From Methylosinus sp. LW4 (GTDB lineage Bacteria > Pseudomonadota > Alphaproteobacteria > Rhizobiales > Beijerinckiaceae), in the NCBI RefSeq assembly GCF_000379125.1, contig NZ_KB900627.1, positions 386,703 to 450,702 of the forward strand: 64,000 nucleotides of DNA, in the 5' to 3' direction. A program made the position numbers and the translations under genes. A model generated the notes under the pieces. That model was not told the origin of the DNA. It searched no databases and was given only the letters and a program-made list of their open reading frames with translations. Below, piece after piece: positions 1 through 7,612 of the stretch; the stretch's first letter is position 1; each line of letters opens with the position of its first letter.

Positions 1-469
1 CCGAATTTTCGACGCCCTGCGCGATGACGAGATCATCATCGCCGAGCGCGCGAATGATCGCTTTCACGGGACGGCCGAGCTGGAGCGCTGCGCGAATGCG
101 GCGATGCCCGAAAGCCGTCTGATAGCGTCCTGCCAGCGTCGGGTTGGGGCGCAGCAAGACGGGGATTTCCTGCCCGCGGTCGGCTATCGATTGCTTCAGC
201 GCCTCGAAGGAGGCGTCCTCCTCCTGGAGAAAGCGATCGGCGTAAGGGGAAGGATCGATCGCGCCAGGATCGACATCGACAACCTGCTCGCCTGCGGCAA
301 TGCGGGCGCGCAGCGCCTCATTTTCTCGCTCTATGTCGGAGAAAGTCTCCTTCATCGAGCGCACGGCGCCGGCCGCCACTCGGCGCGGCTCTGGATTGTT
401 GTCTGCAGACAACATCGGGGCAGGGGGCTGCGCGAACAGGGAGCGGATCGTATCCGTGCGCTTGCTCAT
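1..469 (-). CDS. repB: RepB/ParB-type plasmid partition protein (partial, C-terminus beyond the left edge)
   Basis: The reading frame begins at an ATG at 469 and stays open to base 1, so only about 156 N-terminal residues are present. The start overlaps the repA stop by four bases (ATGA), indicating translational coupling. After a variable head (MSKRTDTIRSLFAQ) the protein carries the ParB nuclease-like region, with QEIPVLLRP, GRYQTAFGHRRIRAA and VKAIIRALGDDDLVIAQ; these match the CTPase/sulfiredoxin-like fold of ParB/RepB. Such proteins bind parS sites and work with the ParA ATPase to segregate low-copy replicons. The order repA then repB on one strand is that of repABC plasmids, so repC is expected just outside the window. 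The DNA-binding and dimerisation parts cannot be seen. Confidence 0.9.
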   Translation of the reverse strand, partial: MSKRTDTIRSLFAQPPAPMLSADNNPEPRRVAAGAVRSMKETFSDIERENEALRARIAAGEQVVDVDPGAIDPSPYADRFLQEEDASFEALKQSIADRGQEIPVLLRPNPTLAGRYQTAFGHRRIRAALQLGRPVKAIIRALGDDDLVIAQGVENS

Positions 470-1683
470 CGCCGCCACACCTTCTTCATGAGGCCGAGAA
501 TTTCGCGATTGACGCCGTTCACAGAATCGAGCCCGCGCTCGAAAGCGGCGCGCCCGACCGAACCCTTGTCGAGCTCGTAGAGTGATTGCTTGGTGAGCCC
601 GGCATTGGCTATGGCCGTCGATTTCCAAACCGTCGCGCCCAGCACATCCTCGTCGAAAAGATTGCGCAGCAGAGCGACGATCTGCGTTTCCGGCACGTCA
701 TTGGGATCATGCCGCGTCACGACATATCGGATAAAGTCATAATCCAGCTGGCCGCCGGCCTCCTCAATGACCGTCATGACGTCGGACGTCATGAGAAGAA
801 ATTGATTCATGGAGGCCACATCCACCATCTGCGGATGAATGGTCACGAGCATGGCGGTCGCCGCATTCAACGCGCCCATGGTGAGATAGCCCAGCTGCGG
901 CGGGCAATCGATCACGACGATGTCGAAATCGTCGGCGACCTGGTCGATCGCGCCGCCGACACGCCGGAAAAACAGATCGCCGCCGCGCAGCGATCGCTCC
1001 GCCATCGCGCGCGGGGTGTGATGCTCGAACTCCATGAGCTCGAGGTTGCCCGGAACGAGCGACACGCCGGCGAAATAGGTGGGCCGCACCACCTCCCGCA
1101 TCGGGCGGCGCGCCTCGTCGTAGCGAATCGCGCCATAGAGCGTTTCGCCTTCCCCTATGTCGAACTCCGGCTGATAGCCGAACATAGCGGAGAGCGACGC
1201 CTGGGGATCGAGGTCGATCGCCAGCACCCGGTAGCCTTCGAGCGCGAGAAACTGCGCCAGATAGAGGGAGGTCGTGGTCTTGGCCGACCCGCCTTTGAAA
1301 TTCGCGACGGCGATGACCTGCAATTTGTCGCCGAGGCGCCGATGCGGCAAAAAGCCGAGCGCCTCCTTCGGCCGCGCGCCGGCGAGGTAGACCCGCAGCT
1401 CACCGATCTGGCTCGGCGTATAGGATCGCCGCCCACCGCCGGACACTGCGGGAATTGGGCCGAGCCCGTCGAGCGATAATTGCCTGAGGTAACCGTCAGA
1501 GACGCCGAGAAAGCGTGCGACCTCCCCGGAGGAAAAGGAACGCAGCGTCTTCCGCGCGGCCGGCGGAAAAAGCGTCGCGCTCAGCGCCTGCATTTGCCCC
1601 GACAAGACTTTTGCATGCCGGGTCATTCGCTGCAGCGCGCTCTCCGGCTCCGAATAGGGCAGGGCGTCCAAGTTGCTCGTCAC
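466..1683 (-). CDS. repA: RepA/ParA-type plasmid partition ATPase
   Basis: 405 residues, the usual length of RepA from repABC replicons and longer than chromosomal ParA. Residues about 45-100 form a MerR-like helix-turn-helix (SSGEVARFLGVSDGYLRQLS, then SGGGRRSYT), used by RepA for autorepression. A deviant Walker A (KGGSAKTT, about 130-137) and a Walker A-prime region (LAIDLDPQASL, about 154-164) identify the ParA ATPase fold. The start is GTG (complement of 1681-1683) with an AGGAA ribosome site nine bases upstream; a later ATG would delete the conserved head. repB overlaps its end by four bases. Direct and inverted copies of AAACGG lie just upstream and may be its operator. Confidence 0.95.
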   Translation of the reverse strand: MTSNLDALPYSEPESALQRMTRHAKVLSGQMQALSATLFPPAARKTLRSFSSGEVARFLGVSDGYLRQLSLDGLGPIPAVSGGGRRSYTPSQIGELRVYLAGARPKEALGFLPHRRLGDKLQVIAVANFKGGSAKTTTSLYLAQFLALEGYRVLAIDLDPQASLSAMFGYQPEFDIGEGETLYGAIRYDEARRPMREVVRPTYFAGVSLVPGNLELMEFEHHTPRAMAERSLRGGDLFFRRVGGAIDQVADDFDIVVIDCPPQLGYLTMGALNAATAMLVTIHPQMVDVASMNQFLLMTSDVMTVIEEAGGQLDYDFIRYVVTRHDPNDVPETQIVALLRNLFDEDVLGATVWKSTAIANAGLTKQSLYELDKGSVGRAAFERGLDSVNGVNREILGLMKKVWRR

Positions 1684-1686
1684 AGA

Positions 1687-1723
1687 AAACGGTTCCTGAG
1701 CGTTAAACGGCTAATTTCCGTTT
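1687..1723 (-). promoter_or_regulatory. Repeated AAACGG motif upstream of repA, candidate autoregulatory operator
   Basis: AAACGG occurs at 1687-1692 and again 18 bases further at 1705-1710. Its inverted copy CCGTTT lies at 1718-1723, giving a perfect six-base inverted repeat with a seven-base AT-rich spacer. The cluster lies within 40 bases of the repA start, where RepA-type proteins usually repress their own operon. Binding by RepA is inferred. Confidence 0.4.
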
Positions 1724-2147
1724 GCGACTAGAGGCCGATTCTCGATTCTTTGCAAGTCGTATTGGGTTAACCGAGTCCTAACGGCCACCGAGCCCACACC
1801 ACATGCACGCGCTCGTCCCCTATGCGCAATGCGGATCGCCAGTCGAGACGCGGTTCAGCGCTTCGGCGCCCAGACTTCGCCAAGCTGACCGCAGTCGCGT
1901 CGACGCTCGGAGCCGCCCGAACGAAACGGCGCCTTCCCAATCCTAGCCCATGCGGAGATCGCACGATTGCGCGGATAGAGGCGCCGCGCCGACGCCATTG
2001 GCCATTCGAAACATCTCGGTTCAATCGAAGCGCCGTGCCCTCACCCGAACGCGAGCGCCGGGCGTAAGCGGCCCGGCTCTCGTGACGCTTGACGCTTCCA
2101 ATGCGCACCGCACGACGACGCTCTTGAAACCCAGCGAGCACGCCGGC
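1724..2147. other. Gap upstream of repA, no gene recognised
   Basis: A stretch of 424 bases between the repA operator region and the next gene. Open frames here (for example 1767-2141 on the minus strand) have arginine-rich, low-complexity translations and no recognisable motif, so I do not call a gene. The segment around 1762-1780 contains a GGTTAACC palindrome inside GTTA-N9-TAAC, which could be a partition or regulatory site but does not match the usual repABC parS consensus. Confidence 0.5.
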
Positions 2148-2546
2148 CTAACGACCGGGCTCTTCCGCTCGCATCGATCGAAGAATAGCTTCGGCGAAGC
2201 CGAGGAGCGCGTCTGGGGGCAGGGATAGACGTAGGCTTGCGGCATTCTCAGCCTGAGCGTCCGACACGAGACGAACTCGAACGACTTTCCGTTTTAAATC
2301 GGGCTCCTCGACAATCTCGAGGGCCTCTCCCTCCAGGATCGGCGTGTCGATCGGGCCATTACGTGAGCGCAGCTCGCGGGCGATCTGCGCCAATTGCAAG
2401 AGCAGAACCGCAAGGCGCTGCGCTTCGTCAGTGGGGAAAATAATATCTGCCGCAGCGTCATCGGCTTTGGCGTGGAGAACAATGTCTTCGCCGTCATTGG
2501 CGACGGCTCCGCTTTCGATAGACCTGAACCCGACACGAATGGTCAT
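2148..2546 (-). CDS. Hypothetical protein, about 132 residues
   Basis: I do not recognise this family. The translation is a balanced soluble sequence with no signal peptide or membrane segment: an N-terminal part with alternating hydrophobics (TIRVGFRSIESG), a leucine-rich helix (AVLLLQLAQIARELRS) and an acidic C-terminal part ending in a helix (DALLGFAEAILRSM). The first ATG (2555) sits directly on a GAGAGG ribosome site. The ATG at 2546 has nine bases between that site and the codon and is preferred. The gene stands alone between repA and the sulfate permease on the same strand. The composition looks coding rather than antisense. Confidence 0.65.
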   Translation of the reverse strand: MTIRVGFRSIESGAVANDGEDIVLHAKADDAAADIIFPTDEAQRLAVLLLQLAQIARELRSRNGPIDTPILEGEALEIVEEPDLKRKVVRVRLVSDAQAENAASLRLSLPPDALLGFAEAILRSMRAEEPGR

Positions 2547-2954
2547 GCCAATCATCCTCTCGTCGAACGCTATGCCCCATCGCCATTCTCCGGGGTCCAG
2601 GAGGCCGACTGGAATCGACAGCGATCGAAAGCCCGACCGAAGAGTCTATCCGCTTCAGCGCTTTCGATATGAGGGGGGGGGACGTCGTTCGTCCCGGGGG
2701 GATTACGGACGCCTGCGCATCGACGCCAAGGTCATCGGTCGTCGTCCCGACACTCGTCCTTCTCATTTCCGCGGTCGTGTTCTGGCGATGGAATGTCCAT
2801 CGCTCTGCGGCATATTCCTAGTGATGTTATATATTAATGTCAAAGCAGGCGCGCATTCCGCGGCTCGCGCATGAACGAGGCTCTGTTCCCATCGGCGCTT
2901 ATCGCGACGCGTTTCACGCCACCCGAACGAACTCGGCGACAGACACGAAACGCC
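2547..2954. other. Gap of 408 bases, no gene recognised
   Basis: No convincing coding frame. It includes homopolymeric G tracts (a run of about ten G at 2672-2682 and six G at 2696-2701) and a short AT-rich segment near 2820-2840. No hairpin with a T-tract was found downstream of sulP. Confidence 0.5.
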
Positions 2955-4781
2955 TCATACGAGATAATAGACGGCCTGAGCCTCGCGCGCATGGGGCGCG
3001 GACGCCAGAGCGCGCGCGGCGCGCACCGCATTGAGGGTCGCCGAATAATCCGTCTCCTCTTCGGGGAAGATCCGCTCTCCCGGATGGCGATCGAGGATGT
3101 GCATGCGTCCGAGCGCGGCCTGAAGATCAGGCCTGACGCCGGCGAGCAGAACCTCGAGCCCCTGGGCGCGCGCTTCGGCGAGGAAATGGTCGAGCGCCTC
3201 GAGCGCCACGGCGTCTGGATTGCGCACCCGCTTCAAGCGCAGCACGATGCATGTGACGCCTCGCGCCTGCGCCTCGTCGGCGGCGGACTGAAGATAACGC
3301 TCGAAATCCGGCGCGGCGCCGAAGAAGAGGTCGCCCTCGAAATCATAGATCAGCACGTCTCGGCTCGGCGGATCGGAGGCGATGCGCGCCCGCACGACGC
3401 CGTCGTCGGCGACGACCAGCTCTTGCGCCTTCAGCCTGGCGGCGCGCAGCACATACCAGACGATCGACAGAGTCGCGCCGATGAGAATCGCGAACTCGAC
3501 TCCGATCGCCAGCGCCGACGCCGTGGTGACGAGAAGGAGGATCGCATCATAACGCGAGGCAGTGAGCGTGTAGCGCAGCCGCTCGAGATCGATGAGCCGC
3601 GCGGCCGCCACGATGAGGAGCCCAGCGAGAGCAGCCTTGGGAATATAGGCGGTCAGAGGCGCGAGCAGCAGCACCGCGACCGCTACGAAGGCAGCCGTGA
3701 ACACGCCCGAAAATCGTGTGACCGCTCCCGCCTGATAATTGATCGCCGTGCGCGAAAGCGACCCGGCGCCGGGCATGCAACGGAAGAAGCCGCCGATGAG
3801 ATTGCCGACTCCTTCGGCGAGGCATTGCCGATTGTAGTCGAGCGGCTGACGCGTCTTGTGGGCGATGGCCTTGGCGATGGCGAGCGCCTCGAGCAGGCCG
3901 AGTATGCCGATGGCCACGGCCGACGATGCGAGATCGAGGAACCAACCGAACTCGATCTCGGGAATATGGGGCGTCGGCAGAGCCGCGGGCACCGCCTCGA
4001 TGAGCGGAATCGCCGGCTTTACGCCTGGAGCCCCTTGCGACCAGCCTGCGAGCCAGGCGACGAACGACAGCGCGATCAGAGAAAACAGCATGTCGATTTG
4101 CGGCAGCCGGAATCGCTTCACGGCGTATCGCGCGGCAATGGCGATGGCGATGGCGCCGCCGCTGATAGCGATCGCCTTTACGTTGAAAGGCGCAGGCTGG
4201 GTCAACGTCAAATAGAGGCGATAGAGCACATGCTGATGGCCCGTGCCCTGCGCCCGAACGCCGAGCGCATTGGCCACTTGGCCGATGATGGTGAGAAAGG
4301 CCGCTCCGGCGATAAATCCGGTGACCACGGACTCCGAAATATAGCGCGTCACATCGCCGAGCCGCGTGACGGCTATGGCGATCTGAACGACGCCCATCAT
4401 CACGGCGAGCAGGAACATCGCCTCATAAGCATCGAGCTTGGCGTCTGGATCGATGAAGGCGAGAGCGCCGAAGACGACGAGCGAGACGGCTCCCGTCGGA
4501 CCATTGACGAGATGATTCGACGATCCCAGCACGCCGGCGATGGCAGTGAAGACGATAGCCGTATAAAGACCGAAGCGCGGATCGACGCCGGCGATGAGCG
4601 CATAGGCCATGCTCTGCGGAAGCGAGATCGCCGCAACCGTCATTCCCGCGACGAAGTCCTTGCGAATGTTGGAGAGCGTCCCGGCGCCGAGCCGATCCCG
4701 AAGCGGGACGGGCCGCATCGCTGTCTCGATGGTCATTTGATCGAACTTCTCCTTATCGCCTCTCGTCCAATCGGCGATCAT
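2955..4781 (-). CDS. SulP-family sulfate/anion permease with STAS domain
   Basis: 608 residues, the normal size for bacterial SulP proteins. The SulP signature follows a short cytosolic head: ISLPQSMAYALIAGVDPRFGLYT, and SNHLVNGPTGAVSLVV. About eleven to fourteen hydrophobic segments are followed by a C-terminal STAS domain (about residues 440-560, with DVLIYDFEGDLFFGAA). The family carries inorganic anions into the cell by secondary transport; sulfate is the most likely substrate here because the upstream gene encodes a sulfate-binding protein. The start at 4781 overlaps that gene's stop by four bases (ATGA). A second ATG at 4736 has an AAGGAG site 12 bases away and is also possible. Pairing a periplasmic binding protein with a SulP carrier rather than an ABC permease is unusual. 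Confidence 0.92.
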   Translation of the reverse strand: MIADWTRGDKEKFDQMTIETAMRPVPLRDRLGAGTLSNIRKDFVAGMTVAAISLPQSMAYALIAGVDPRFGLYTAIVFTAIAGVLGSSNHLVNGPTGAVSLVVFGALAFIDPDAKLDAYEAMFLLAVMMGVVQIAIAVTRLGDVTRYISESVVTGFIAGAAFLTIIGQVANALGVRAQGTGHQHVLYRLYLTLTQPAPFNVKAIAISGGAIAIAIAARYAVKRFRLPQIDMLFSLIALSFVAWLAGWSQGAPGVKPAIPLIEAVPAALPTPHIPEIEFGWFLDLASSAVAIGILGLLEALAIAKAIAHKTRQPLDYNRQCLAEGVGNLIGGFFRCMPGAGSLSRTAINYQAGAVTRFSGVFTAAFVAVAVLLLAPLTAYIPKAALAGLLIVAAARLIDLERLRYTLTASRYDAILLLVTTASALAIGVEFAILIGATLSIVWYVLRAARLKAQELVVADDGVVRARIASDPPSRDVLIYDFEGDLFFGAAPDFERYLQSAADEAQARGVTCIVLRLKRVRNPDAVALEALDHFLAEARAQGLEVLLAGVRPDLQAALGRMHILDRHPGERIFPEEETDYSATLNAVRAARALASAPHAREAQAVYYLV

Positions 4782-5809
4782 TCGGTGCGGGGCTTGGGCG
4801 TGTAGACAGTGTCGATGATTCCATTCTCGGAAAAGAATTTCTGCTGCGCATCCTGCCAGTCGCGCGCGATGGCGGCGATCGGAAAGAGGTCGATCGCCGG
4901 CAGACGACGCGCATGGCGCACGAGAGTCTGCGCATCGACGGGCCGGTAGCCGTCTTTCGCGATGATCTCCTGCGCCTCCGGGGTGAAGAGAAATTGTAGA
5001 TAGGCCTGCGCCTGCTTGGCGCTCGAATGCTTGGCCGCATTTGCGTCGACGACGGCGACGGTCGGCTCGGCGAGGATACTGACCGTCGGATAGACGATCT
5101 CGAGCTCGCCTTTCGAGGTCTCCGTCTCGCGCAGCGCCTCGTTTTCCCAGGCGACATGGACATCGCCTTTCCTCTCCACCGAAAACGCGACGCCGGCCGC
5201 GCGCGCCGCCGCGACGAGAAAGGGCGCGTGGTCATAGAGCGCGCGTAAGAACTCGCGCGCTTCCGCTTCGCTTCCGCCGCGCGTGACGACTGCGCCCCAG
5301 GCGGCGAGCGCGGCGAGCTTTCCATTGCCGGAGGTCTTCGGGTCGGGGAGGATCACCTCGACGCCCGGCTTCAGCAGATCCGCCCAATCGCGAACGCCAT
5401 GCGGATTGCCTTTGCGAACGACGAAGACGATCGTCGAATGATAGGGCTGGGAATGATTGGGGAGGCGTTCGCTCCAGCCGTCGGGAATGAGCCCACGCTT
5501 GTGCAAAGCCTCGACGTCCGACGGAAGGCCGAGCGTGACGACATCGGCCGGCTCTTCGCCTTGAGCGACGCGCCTCGCCTGGTAGGACGATCCGCCATGC
5601 GACTGCTTGATGGCGATGCTCGATCCCGTCTCTTTCTCATAGGCGGCGGCGAAAAGCGGATTTATGTCCTGATAGAGCTCGCGCGTTGGATCATAGGACA
5701 CATTGAGAAGGTGATGCGCCGCGCGGCCTTCGACATTCTTCCCGACAATCACGGCGACCGCCAGCGCGGCGGCCGCAACGGCGGCGATGTTCAACCAAGG
5801 AATGCGCAT
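4778..5809 (-). CDS. Periplasmic sulfate-binding protein (Sbp/CysP family)
   Basis: About 343 residues from the ATG at 5809. That start has a GAGG ribosome site nine bases upstream and is followed directly by a signal-anchor or signal peptide (MRIPWLNIAAVAAAALAVAVIVG); the frame is open further upstream but would bury the signal. Family hallmarks include LNVSYDPTRELYQDINPLF near the mature N-terminus, QSHGGSSYQARRV, PADVVTLGL, PDPKTSGNGK and DVHVAWENEA. These proteins hand sulfate or thiosulfate to a CysTWA permease, but no cysT, cysW or cysA is present; the next gene is a SulP carrier with a four-base overlap. An AT-rich promoter-like segment lies 35-70 bases upstream. Confidence 0.93.
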   Translation of the reverse strand: MRIPWLNIAAVAAAALAVAVIVGKNVEGRAAHHLLNVSYDPTRELYQDINPLFAAAYEKETGSSIAIKQSHGGSSYQARRVAQGEEPADVVTLGLPSDVEALHKRGLIPDGWSERLPNHSQPYHSTIVFVVRKGNPHGVRDWADLLKPGVEVILPDPKTSGNGKLAALAAWGAVVTRGGSEAEAREFLRALYDHAPFLVAAARAAGVAFSVERKGDVHVAWENEALRETETSKGELEIVYPTVSILAEPTVAVVDANAAKHSSAKQAQAYLQFLFTPEAQEIIAKDGYRPVDAQTLVRHARRLPAIDLFPIAAIARDWQDAQQKFFSENGIIDTVYTPKPRTE

Positions 5810-6082
5810 TCTCGTCGACCTCACGCCGCCGATGGGCTCGACATCACTAATATATACAGTATGTAGACTAAATATCAGCAGCCCTGTCAATCAGCGCCCG
5901 ACGGACGACGTCGCCGTTGGAAATTTTTGCTCTGGCATAAGGTTGATCGGCCGCTTTCCTCTATGGGTTCGCCTTCGCGCAAGGGCTCACGAAGGACGAG
6001 GACAAGCCGCTCGTCTATCCAGGCAGATACTGGGCCGTAGATCGCGTCCATGCCGATCGGGAATCGCCGCGTCGAATAGCGT
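5810..6082 (-). promoter_or_regulatory. Promoter region of the sulfate-binding protein/SulP operon
   Basis: Noncoding. An AT-rich block at 5846-5878 (complement includes TGATATTTAGTC and TACATACTGTA) stands out from the G+C-rich background. It contains the small inverted repeat TACA-GTA-TGTA at 5855-5865 and a TATC tetramer at 5873-5876. Its distance to the start codon suits a promoter or activator site. Similar AT-rich blocks precede other sulfur genes in this window. Confidence 0.45.
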
Positions 6083-6115
6083 GACACGGAGCGACGCTTA
6101 TCGCCGCGCCGTGTC
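6083..6115 (-). terminator. Hairpin downstream of the DUF1501 gene
   Basis: GACACGGAGCG (6083-6093) can pair with CGCGCCGTGTC (6105-6115) with one mismatch around an 11-base loop, 16 bases after the stop of the minus-strand DUF1501 gene. There is no clear T-tract, so this is a possible transcript end rather than a textbook intrinsic terminator. Confidence 0.4.
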
Positions 6116-6130
6116 GCAGTCTTTTTCAGC

Positions 6131-7579
6131 TCAGGCGAGCAGCTCTTTCACGACCTTGCCATAGACGACCGTCGGACGTTCCGCGCGACCGGCTCTCGAG
6201 AAGGTGGTCTTGAGGTGGTCCAGGCCGACGAGCTGCAGAACCGTCGCGTGCAGATCATAGGTGTCGACCGGATTTTCGACGGCCTTCAGGCCGATCTCGT
6301 CCGTCGCGCCATGCGTATAGCCGCCCTTCACGCCTCCACCCGCGAGCCATTGCGTGTAGCCCCATGGATTATGATCGCGCCCGTCTCCGCTCTGGCCATA
6401 GGATGTGCGCCCGAATTCGGATGTCCAAACCACCAGCGTTTCATCCAGCAGTCCGCGCGACTTCAAATCAGCCAATAATCCAGCAATGGGCTTGTCGACG
6501 GCGCGGGAACGCGCGCCGTGATTTTCTTCGAGCTTGCTGTGCGCGTCCCAATTGCTGAAATCCACGCCGGCATTGTCGAAAGGCCAGGACACGACTTGAA
6601 CGAAGCGCACGCCGCGTTCGACGAGCCGCCGCGCTCTCAGCAAAATCGTTCCATATTCGCGAGTCGCCTCTGAGTTCAGCCCGTAGAGCTCTCGGGTCGC
6701 CGCCGTCTCTCGGGTGAGATCGACCGCTTCGGGCGCAGAAGCCTCCATTCGGTAGGCCAGCTCATATGAGCGCGCGCGCGCCGCCAGCTCGCTATCATTG
6801 GGATGACGCGTGGCGTCCTTCTCATTGAGATGCAGCAGGAGATCGAGATTGGATCTCTGCTCGGTGGAAGAAATCAATTCCGGCCGCTCGAGATGGAGTA
6901 TCGGCGATGGTCCCGATCGAAACGCCGTGCCTTGATAGACCGCCGGAAGGAAGCCCGAGCTCCAATTGATGGCTCCGCCCCGCGGCTCCTTATCCCCCGC
7001 ATAGAGCACGACGAAGGGGGGCAAATCTGGATTGGCCGAGCCGAGCGCGTAGGAAATCCACGCCCCGAGCGAAGGACGGCCGGGAACGAGATCGCCGGTG
7101 TTGAGCTTCAAGATCGAGATGTCATGCGTGGCGCCGACGGTGACGCTGGACTTCACGAAAGCGATTTCGTCCGCATGCTGCGCGAGCTCCGGCAGAAAAT
7201 CCGAAAACCATGCGCCGCTCTCGCCATATTGCTTCCAAGCACGATTGGAAGCGAACAGCTTTCCAGTCTTGCCTTGACCAGCGGTGCGAATGCCCGTCAA
7301 GAACGATTCCGGCGTGTCCTGTCCGGCCAGCCGCTCCAAAGTCGGCTTGTAGTCGAAGAGGTCGAGCGTGCTCGGAGCGCCGTCCATATGCAGCCAGATG
7401 ATCGACTTCGCCTTGGGCGCGAAATGCGGCTCCCGTCGCGCCAAAGGATCGAGCTTCGGCGCGGCTGCCGCAACAGGAATCGAAAGAATGCCGCCTCCGG
7501 GCAGAGAGGCGTTCAGCGCGAATCCGCCGAGCCCATAGGCCGAACCGACCAACCAGTCACGTCTCGAATGTCCGCTCAT
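6131..7579 (-). CDS. DUF1501 protein with Tat signal, alkaline-phosphatase/sulfatase-like fold
   Basis: 482 residues. The N-terminus carries a twin-arginine signal (SRRDWLVGS) followed by a hydrophobic stretch, so the folded protein is probably exported by Tat. DUF1501 features are SIIWLHMDGAPSTLDLFDYKP, VSWPFDNAGVDFSNWDAH and VVWTSEFGRTSYGQSG with GRDHNPWGYTQW. The family belongs to the alkaline phosphatase/sulfatase superfamily but lacks the sulfatase CxPxR motif; its substrate is unknown. The start at 7579 has AAGGAA seven bases upstream. It lies 33 bases downstream of a DUF1549/DUF1553 gene, the same pairing that is very common in Planctomycetes. Being inside a sulfur-acquisition block suggests a role in releasing sulfur from organic compounds (inference). 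Confidence 0.88.
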   Translation of the reverse strand: MSGHSRRDWLVGSAYGLGGFALNASLPGGGILSIPVAAAAPKLDPLARREPHFAPKAKSIIWLHMDGAPSTLDLFDYKPTLERLAGQDTPESFLTGIRTAGQGKTGKLFASNRAWKQYGESGAWFSDFLPELAQHADEIAFVKSSVTVGATHDISILKLNTGDLVPGRPSLGAWISYALGSANPDLPPFVVLYAGDKEPRGGAINWSSGFLPAVYQGTAFRSGPSPILHLERPELISSTEQRSNLDLLLHLNEKDATRHPNDSELAARARSYELAYRMEASAPEAVDLTRETAATRELYGLNSEATREYGTILLRARRLVERGVRFVQVVSWPFDNAGVDFSNWDAHSKLEENHGARSRAVDKPIAGLLADLKSRGLLDETLVVWTSEFGRTSYGQSGDGRDHNPWGYTQWLAGGGVKGGYTHGATDEIGLKAVENPVDTYDLHATVLQLVGLDHLKTTFSRAGRAERPTVVYGKVVKELLA

Positions 7580-7612
7580 GCTATATTCCTTCGCAAAGGC
7601 TCAGGGGATAGG

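Noticed and set aside
1762..1780. GTTA-N9-TAAC as a parS site
   Set aside because: Similar in outline to repABC partition sites but does not fit the usual GTT-N-AC-N-GC-type palindrome; not strong enough to call.
1767..2141. Possible 124-residue gene upstream of repA
   Set aside because: Arginine-rich translation with no motif or ribosome site. Overlaps other open frames on both strands.
2672..2701. G-run segment as a quadruplex or recombination element
   Set aside because: Only two G tracts long enough are present and they lie in an otherwise featureless gap; no supporting pattern.
2871..4805. Open frame of 644 codons on the plus strand across the SulP gene
   Set aside because: Antisense to a clear SulP permease; composition rich in Arg, Glu and Asp with no hydrophobic segments or motifs.
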